This document shows, one piece after another, positions 58,001 to 64,000 of a DNA stretch of 64,000 nucleotides; the first letter of the stretch is position 1; the number at the start of each line of letters is the position of its first letter. Position numbers and translations under genes: made by a program. The notes beneath the pieces were generated by a model. It ran no database searches and was not told the origin of the DNA. It saw nothing but the letters and a program-made list of their open reading frames with translations. Where the stretch lies: contig JADGJT010000066.1 in NCBI GenBank assembly GCA_027604005.1, positions 1 to 64,000 of the forward strand. The letters run 5' to 3'. The stretch comes from Dinochytrium kinnereticum (lineage: Eukaryota > Chytridiomycota > Chytridiomycetes > Chytridiales > Chytridiaceae).

Positions 58001-59327
58001 AAGAGAAGAATGCCTTGCAGCGAGCTGCAGTGACAAACATACCATGCCAAGGTGATATTTAACATCACCAGAGCCCTCAACAATATCGTCGCGAGACCCA
58101 GCAAATTCGGAGAAGATAGACTCGTTAGGCTTGCGGACAACGTTAGACAGAACATTCAAACGACCACGATGAGGCATGCCCATTACAACGGAATTGACAC
58201 CAAGCTCGACGGATCGATCAATCTGCAAGTTACCATATCAGATAGTGAGTATCGGATAAGAGAATAAGATTATAAAAAACGTACCATGGCTTTCATGCCA
58301 GGAATTAAACTCTCGCAACCTTCCAGGCCGAACCTCTTCTCACTGGGGTATTTGGTGGCAACAAAGCGTTCAAAGGAATCGGACCACATCAAACGGTCAA
58401 GAATGACGAGCTTCTCCGCCTTAGAGTAGTTGTAGCGCACAGGAACTTCAAACTTCTGCCTCAACCAGTCGCACGCAGCCCGGTCATTAATGTGACCATA
58501 TTCAATGCCGATGGAACCGCCTAAGTAAGGATCATTAGACCAAAAAACTGCATTGTAGGAGTCAAAGACGAGGGAAGATACGTACAGTAAGTCTGCTTCA
58601 ACCTGGAAACAATTTCACGGAGGGTCAAGCTTTTAGCACGCTCGTTCGCCAAGAAGCCAGGAAGTATACCCTGGCCTAAACCATTGTAATTAGATCACAG
58701 ACTTCGAAGAAAACTAAACATACCCAAGTAGAACTTGCGGTCCCAGTCCTCAGCACGGAAACCATAATGAGCCGGGTCGAGTTCAGGGGCGTTCGCAACC
58801 GTGTTGACATTGATTTTCAGGGGATCCAAATCCGCCAGCTGGTGACCTCGAACTTGGTAGGCCCGCACAAGAAGCTGAACCTTCATGTGGTCCAAAATCT
58901 CGTTGGCAGGGATGAGATTCCCTTCCAGGTGGTCGGTCAAATCCTCCTGGACCAGAGCACCATCGGCTCCAAGAGCAGCTGGTGTAATGGTGGGTGGAGG
59001 AATGAAGGCGGGGGCCTTTGATCCGTCGGCGGCGTAAAGATTTCGGAAGTAGATCTGCCATGAAAGATGCACAGATTTGGGGTCCGTCAGCCAGGCATTG
59101 TACATCTCTTCAATGTAAGTGGCGGAAGGTCCATTCAGGAAAGTCTCGGTTGCTTGCAAGGGGGGGTTCGACGATGAGGTTGCGTGTGATGAGATTTGTG
59201 ACATCCGCGAGGCTATCGCGGGCACTACGCGACGTGAGCATGACTGCAATCCAGTAGACGAAAGCTGCGGGGCGACCCTCAGGGCAGCTTGCGCCCGCCT
59301 TGATGCGAGGCGTGACAAGCCGTACAT
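55069..59327 (-). CDS. KGD1: mitochondrial 2-oxoglutarate dehydrogenase E1
   Basis: Eleven exons: 59327-58724, 58675-58586, 58520-58285, 58222-58043, 57972-57448, 57399-57216, 57144-56585, 56525-56274, 56199-55678, 55529-55269 and 55194-55069. They give 1,179 residues. An Arg/Ala/Ser-rich N-terminus ([19 protein letters not shown]) is a mitochondrial presequence. Then come [37 protein letters not shown], the TPP/Mg segment [20 protein letters not shown] with [19 protein letters not shown], and [19 protein letters not shown]. It decarboxylates 2-oxoglutarate with thiamine diphosphate in the TCA cycle. It is ~150 residues longer than usual: exon 10 adds ~80 residues between ETAVKATKW and [14 protein letters not shown]. 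This may be a lineage insert. Confidence 0.97.
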
Positions 59328-59945
59328 GATCAAAGTTGAAAGGGTGTCTAGCGAGACGATGAGGCGATCGGCGTTGGAAAAGCAATGGTTAGTAACAGAA
59401 TATCAAGCGCTGTGGGAATCAACGGTGAATCAGGCATTTAAATGCTGGCAGTCTATACGATCTCTGAATGGGATATCCCATTTCATGTGATTGATCCAAA
59501 TCCTGGCGGCATGGCTGTTTTGAAGCCCTGACCCCGCACAATCAATCAACGGCTGTACAATTCTCTCCCTCGCACACCTTTCCGATCAAAAACTCAAGCA
59601 CGCGTAGCTGATGCCTTCGTGCGTGCAGTATGTAAGGTCGGCGGATGCCCAGATGACGAGGGCAGGTTGGAGTGAAGGGGATTCGAAATAATGATGGATG
59701 GAGTGGAGCTCACCCGACAACGACTTGGAAAAAATCGAAATTGGAAAAAAGAAAAGGAAAAAATTGCCGCTGGACGTGATCGAATTCTTGCAGCACACCA
59801 CTTCAACGCGGCTAAGGCGGCCCTGCGAGCCGTCGACCGCGAGGGAGGCATTTACCATCCCGCCTAGCACAGGGACTGCTCTATTGTGGATGATGGTGTG
59901 CGAGAGGCAGAGCGTGTGATTTTTATTAGACCTGCTTGACAGGAA
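59328..59945. other. intergenic, OGDH promoter region
   Basis: These 618 bp lie upstream of OGDH and downstream of the MFS gene on the same strand. A GC-rich stretch (59800-59900) and an A-rich stretch (59725-59765) are present. No reading frame or defined element is convincing. Confidence 0.45.
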
Positions 59946-61637
59946 TCACTCGTCCTCAAATCCTTCTAGCTCCGTATCATCATCACTCAGTGTGGTATAC
60001 CCAACAGCTCCCCGCTCCTGCTTCGGGGAAATATTCACCAGAAAAATACCAAAAATGCCGGCGAATGCAATCACTGCAAAGATCAGCCATGGGATCCCCC
60101 AAAGTACGCCAAGCTGCCAAAATGTCCCCGCAAGAGGCGGCGCGAGCGTTCTGGCTCCTGCCGCGCAGGTGGCTGCAAGGCCATGCGCGGCGCCAAGAGA
60201 GCCCGGGTCAACGGAGTCTGTAATCATGATAATCACGCTACCACCCCGTGTTATGTTAGTTTAGAGTGCAATAAAGTAGGCGTGTGGGCAGGAACGTCTA
60301 AGACAGAAGAGAGAACAAGCCTCAGCAAAGCCTCATTACCTGAGATATGCAATGGCCTCGACGAAACCAAACAAAATCATGATAATGATTGTAAAGAGCC
60401 ATGCTGACTCGCTGCTTTCATCACCTCTCATGTATTGGCCAACAAGGTTCATTCCGATGCATGCCGGTATCAGCATGGCCATTCCAACTTGGTAGGATCC
60501 GCGAACCCGCAGGTTCGCAACGAGGGTCCGAAAGGCAAACGTCTGAAAAAACAGCTTGGCTATCGCAATGGTTGTCAGGAGTAAGGATGTGGATCTTGGT
60601 GACAGAGAAACGGGTTCAGATGAACAGAGAAGAGGTAATGCGGTGGCCCAAGACATGTGGCAGAAGGCGATCAGCATCTTAACGTGGGTAAAGTATGTGT
60701 GAGGTTAACAAAGCGATAGCATTATAATGGTGCTTACATACAAGCCGACAGGAAACATAACTTTTGGCTTCATAGCCTTTATCAGAGGCTGAAGAACTTT
60801 CCAGAGTGAGGGTGTTAATGTGTCTACAGGGTCGTCCGGACGACCATGACGTCTTGGGCGTAGATTGAGACTCTTCAAGGATATGGCGAAAGAAAAGGCC
60901 GCTAGCGCAGCACCAAACATGCATGGCAGGAAAAATGGGTATGTATCAAGAAAGCTACGTTCTTGAAGTTCTTTAGTCTTCACGGGGTGAGTGAGAAATC
61001 CGCCAATGACAGGTCCAAAGATTCCAGCGATAGCATACATGGATCCATAAACGGAAAACCCCCATGCTCGAGCAGCCTCATCTCGATGGAGGTCTCCAAT
61101 AGTCCCTTTGACGACAGTCGATGCTCCACCAAAAACCCCAGCCATCAGACGGCACAAAACTGCAATCCAGAAGACGGTCGTGATTCCAAGGATCGATGTG
61201 GTGAGCCCGCACACTGCAACGGAAATAAGAAGGATAAATCGAGGCCCAGGGAATGGCCGATCTGATAATGACCCCCACATCATATTGGTCACCAGGAGCG
61301 GAAAGTAGAAAGATCCTGATATCAGTCCAGTTAGGTATCCAACATCAGAGGCGTTTCCCGACATGCTCTTGACCATAAACGGAAGGAGAGGTGCCAGCAT
61401 CGTCTCTATAATTGCCTCGGGAAGTATCGCCAGGAGGAGGAAGTAAGTCTGCCTCGCTGAGCCCGCATCGGTATTGACCTGCAGCGGGACCCTTTCTGCA
61501 GCGGCCGATGCCATGGAGAGGGATAGGGACACGCTGGTGTCAAGATCTACTGCAAGGCTGCTGACAGACGGAGTATCCTCTTCGTCCAGCGACATGCGTC
61601 GCTTCGTCAGTGAAACTCCCGCCGCCGCATCGAGCAT
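59946..61637 (-). CDS. major facilitator superfamily transporter
   Basis: Three exons: 61637-60738, 60677-60340 and 60237-59946. They give 509 residues. A ~75-residue polar N-terminus precedes about 12 hydrophobic segments. The MFS motif A lies between TM2 and TM3 (MMWGSLSDRPFPGPRFILL). TM5 carries the G-rich AIAGIFGPVIGGFLTHP run. The C-terminal tail is acidic (TLSDDDTELEGFEDE). The pattern suits the fungal/plant family around yeast YCR023C and zinc-induced-facilitator-like (ZIFL) proteins, but the substrate cannot be read from sequence. The starts of this gene and CFAP251 are only 108 bp apart. Confidence 0.9.
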
Positions 61638-61745
61638 CTTCGCTTCGATGGATGGGTGGGGTCTGGGTTTGCACACGCAAGGTCACCCCAAATTTCGCTG
61701 TACTTGCGTATTTTCTGGTTTCGCAGAACGTTGACAAGGCGGCTC
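61638..61745. promoter_or_regulatory. 108-bp divergent promoter
   Basis: Only 108 bp separate the divergent start codons of the MFS transporter and CFAP251. Any promoter, with both 5' UTRs, must fit here or extend into the genes. No TATA box is seen. Confidence 0.5.
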
Positions 61746-64000
61746 ATGGACAACCTTGGCGTTTTGGTAAGCAGGACAACGCTGTCGCTTTCACTCCTCC
61801 TGCAACGTGCGAAGGAAGCCTACGAGCTGAAAGTACTGATTGCTTACTTCTCTAAAGAATCTGTCATGGACGTTTGGGGTCAATAAAGGAATCCACGGTG
61901 GTGTGCACAACCTCTCCGATGGAGGAGCTAGAAAGGTGGTGTCTAACATCTCGTTGCCTCCATAATGAAAGTGTTTCCTATCTCGCGCTAACACTGGAAA
62001 ATACTTTCAATAGTTTCTATTTTATACTTCATCGCACACGGGAGTTCTCTACGACTGGGTCAATGGACGGCAGCAGCTGTTGCAAGGGCACGTGAGTCTC
62101 GGGTTTCGCCCACAAAGTATAAGGCTGAACTATCACTTCACATCCTCAGTGCAATCAAATATCGGCCACAGCTATAACCTCAGACAGAAGATGGATTGTG
62201 ACGGCTGACAAGGGCCCAAATTCACTCCTTATCGTATGGGACACAACACCTCAACTGGGGTTCTATCAGAATCCACTTCAGAGCAGAGAACAGATACCAG
62301 GCTCTGCTGGCTCCGTTGGAATAGGATCAGGGCTGACAGGATTTCAAATCATGAATGCACTACCGATCAAGACGTTATTCGATATTCATGACAAGACGGG
62401 GGTTGTTGCTGCAGAGTTCTCTCATGATTCAAAGTATCTTATCACTCTAGGGAACGGTTAGTGGAAAAAACGTTTCTTTGAGTATCCTCTAACGCTTCTA
62501 TTTTCATTCGCATGAAAAGAGGCAAAACAAACTTTGGCGATTTGGGACTGGACGACGGATTCGGAGAAGCCTATGATAAGCGCGGAGATTCAGGGGGAAC
62601 CACAGGTACTGTCTGTATCTTAATTTGAAGATCCTGAAAGAAATACCCAGAAATGCATTCGTGTAAACCCAGAAGATCCATTTGAGCTCCTGACGAACGG
62701 TAACCTAAGCGTGAACTTCTTCACATGGGAGAGGGACGGCTCTATTTCTCAGCATGTGCCAAGACTCAGCTCAAAGTATGAATTTTCCTCCTTTTAGTAT
62801 CCTCCTATTTATTTACTTCACCTTTTGAAAGAGATTTCAAACACACTCCATCTGGCTTCATGTCCTCTTCTTTCATTCCTACAACAAATCAATCAGTTAC
62901 GACGACAGCAGATGGAGACGTTGTTGTTTGGACCGATCGGTCTTTGAATAATCTCAGCATACCGCTTGAAAGAGGCAAAAAGGCTGCCGTGAAATTTATG
63001 AGGCAAGTATCTGGTTCTGAGAAGCGTAATAATCAAGATACATATCTTCAAAGACTTCATAACGGTTCAATAAACTTTTTGACCCCGTTGAATAAGAAAT
63101 ATGTTATTACGGGAGGTGAAGACGGTCATGTTAAAATCTTCGACCTTCAGGTACTATATTCCTCTCTTTTACTCAACTTAGATGAGACTATCCATAACAT
63201 TTAATTAGTTTCGGTTAATTTTGTGGTTTGAACGTTTGCGATCTGGCCCTATAAGTTCCATTTCTTTCAGTAGCCAAAGCTGGGTCGATTCAGACAGCCT
63301 AGACTGTAAGTGTTTTCTCCTTTCCAAAATAATTATTTATTAGCTTCGTTCTAATGTATACTTCTAGCCGTTGTCGATGGATACGACATCCCTGAATTCA
63401 TCGTTGCTACAAAGCAAGCAAAGATTATTCTCCTTTGCAACAGTATGTCCAGCCTTCCAAATAGGCTTGAGGGTGGCAGGTCACTATCCCCAAGGGCCAC
63501 TATCTCACGAGAGAAAAACGGGGAAAGAGTTCATTCAAGTGCTGGGGTGGGATTTAACACTAGGGTGGCCTTTGTTAACAATTTTAAAGGCTCCGTTTAT
63601 TCAAACTATAGTCTCTGCTCAATACGACAAAGTATATGGGCTTTGCGCTCATCCATCCCAACCACAGTTTGCTGTTGCGGGGCATAGCGGTATGTTTTTT
63701 TAGTCTGTCATAAGAGTATAGGCAGCACATTTTAAATCTATTATAAATGTAAAGGCTTGATACAAGTTTGGGATTATTCGAACAAACAGCTCTTGGCATC
63801 GCGAAAGTTTGAGGAACATCGCTCCCAAGACGGAAACGGCAATGGACAAGATGTGGCTAGTTCGTCACCGTCAGGAACTGCGGCGTTCCCTCCTTTCAAC
63901 CTTAGCGGAATCCAAGCATACGAGCAGCAAGCACAGACAAATCAAGATAAGGAGAAGAAAATGCAGCAGCTGAAGAAGGGACAGAAGGAGCAACCGCCTG
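61746..64000 (+). CDS. CFAP251: CFAP251 (WDR66)-like axonemal WD40 protein, 3' truncated
   Basis: Exons: 61746-61766, 61858-61935, 62014-62091, 62150-62456, 62520-62605, 62651-62775, 62832-63150, 63209-63305, 63368-63689 (probably split) and 63755 to the window edge. The start is MDNLGVL, spliced to NLSWTFGVNKGIHGGVHNLS. The hallmark follows: HTGVLYDW, LLQGHCNQISATAITSDRRW, VTADKGPNSLLIVWDT. WD40 blades come next (KYLITLGNG, TLAIWDWTTD, GGEDGHVKIFDLQFRLILWF, YGLCAHPSQPQFAVAGHSG, LIQVWDYSN). CFAP251 belongs to the calmodulin- and spoke-associated complex at the base of radial spoke 3 in motile flagella. Frame within 63368-63689 needs an intron of 3n+1 bases; 37 nt from about 63443 fits. Confidence 0.88.

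Noticed and set aside
59586..59870. 94-codon minus-strand frame upstream of OGDH
   Set aside because: Short, no domain, competing frames on both strands and no splice partner.

Overview
The window reads as nuclear DNA of an intron-rich zoosporic (flagellated) fungus, most likely a chytrid. Nearly every gene is split by short GT-AG introns (about 37 to 180 nt), neighbouring genes lie tens to hundreds of bases apart, and most products are conserved fungal/opisthokont proteins. Two genes encode basal-body or axoneme proteins (OFD1 at 42.1-46.9 kb, CFAP251 at 61.7 kb to the edge), which aflagellate fungi lack. Tomosyn with its R-SNARE tail, DOCK and SMG9 point the same way. Exon structures were spliced by hand: in every complete model the exon lengths sum to a whole number of codons and the reading frame stays open.

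Layout. 0-0.8 kb: a degenerate repeat. 0.8-10 kb: a four-helix-type membrane protein, a TPR protein and a DNAJC7-type TPR/J-domain co-chaperone. 10.3-22.5 kb: tomosyn (exocytosis) and a 2,440-residue DOCK-family GEF in tandem. 22.6-24.8 kb: TIP41 (TOR/PP2A signalling) and an uncharacterised DxYWxxY protein, convergent with DOCK. 25.3-29.7 kb: a TBC Rab-GAP and tRNA-dihydrouridine synthase DUS4, 90 bp apart. 30-41.2 kb: an accessory-looking cell-surface block with two GPI-type secreted proteins, three claudin-like tetraspans, a decayed ankyrin-like gene and a Sho1-like four-TM/SH3 protein with a mucin-like loop. 42.1-54.6 kb: OFD1, a large disordered protein, a PhnP-type metallo-beta-lactamase hydrolase and SMG9 (nonsense-mediated decay). 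55-64 kb: mitochondrial 2-oxoglutarate dehydrogenase E1 with an unusual insertion, an MFS transporter, and CFAP251 cut off by the window end.

The genes do not form one pathway. Themes that recur are vesicle traffic and small-GTPase control (tomosyn, DOCK, TBC), cell-surface sensing (30-41 kb) and the flagellar apparatus. The best candidate for an undescribed system is the 30-41 kb surface block: a local set of divergent claudin-like proteins beside a putative osmosensor in which a Sho1-like scaffold and a mucin ectodomain occur in one polypeptide. No tRNA, rRNA, CRISPR array or intact transposon was seen.
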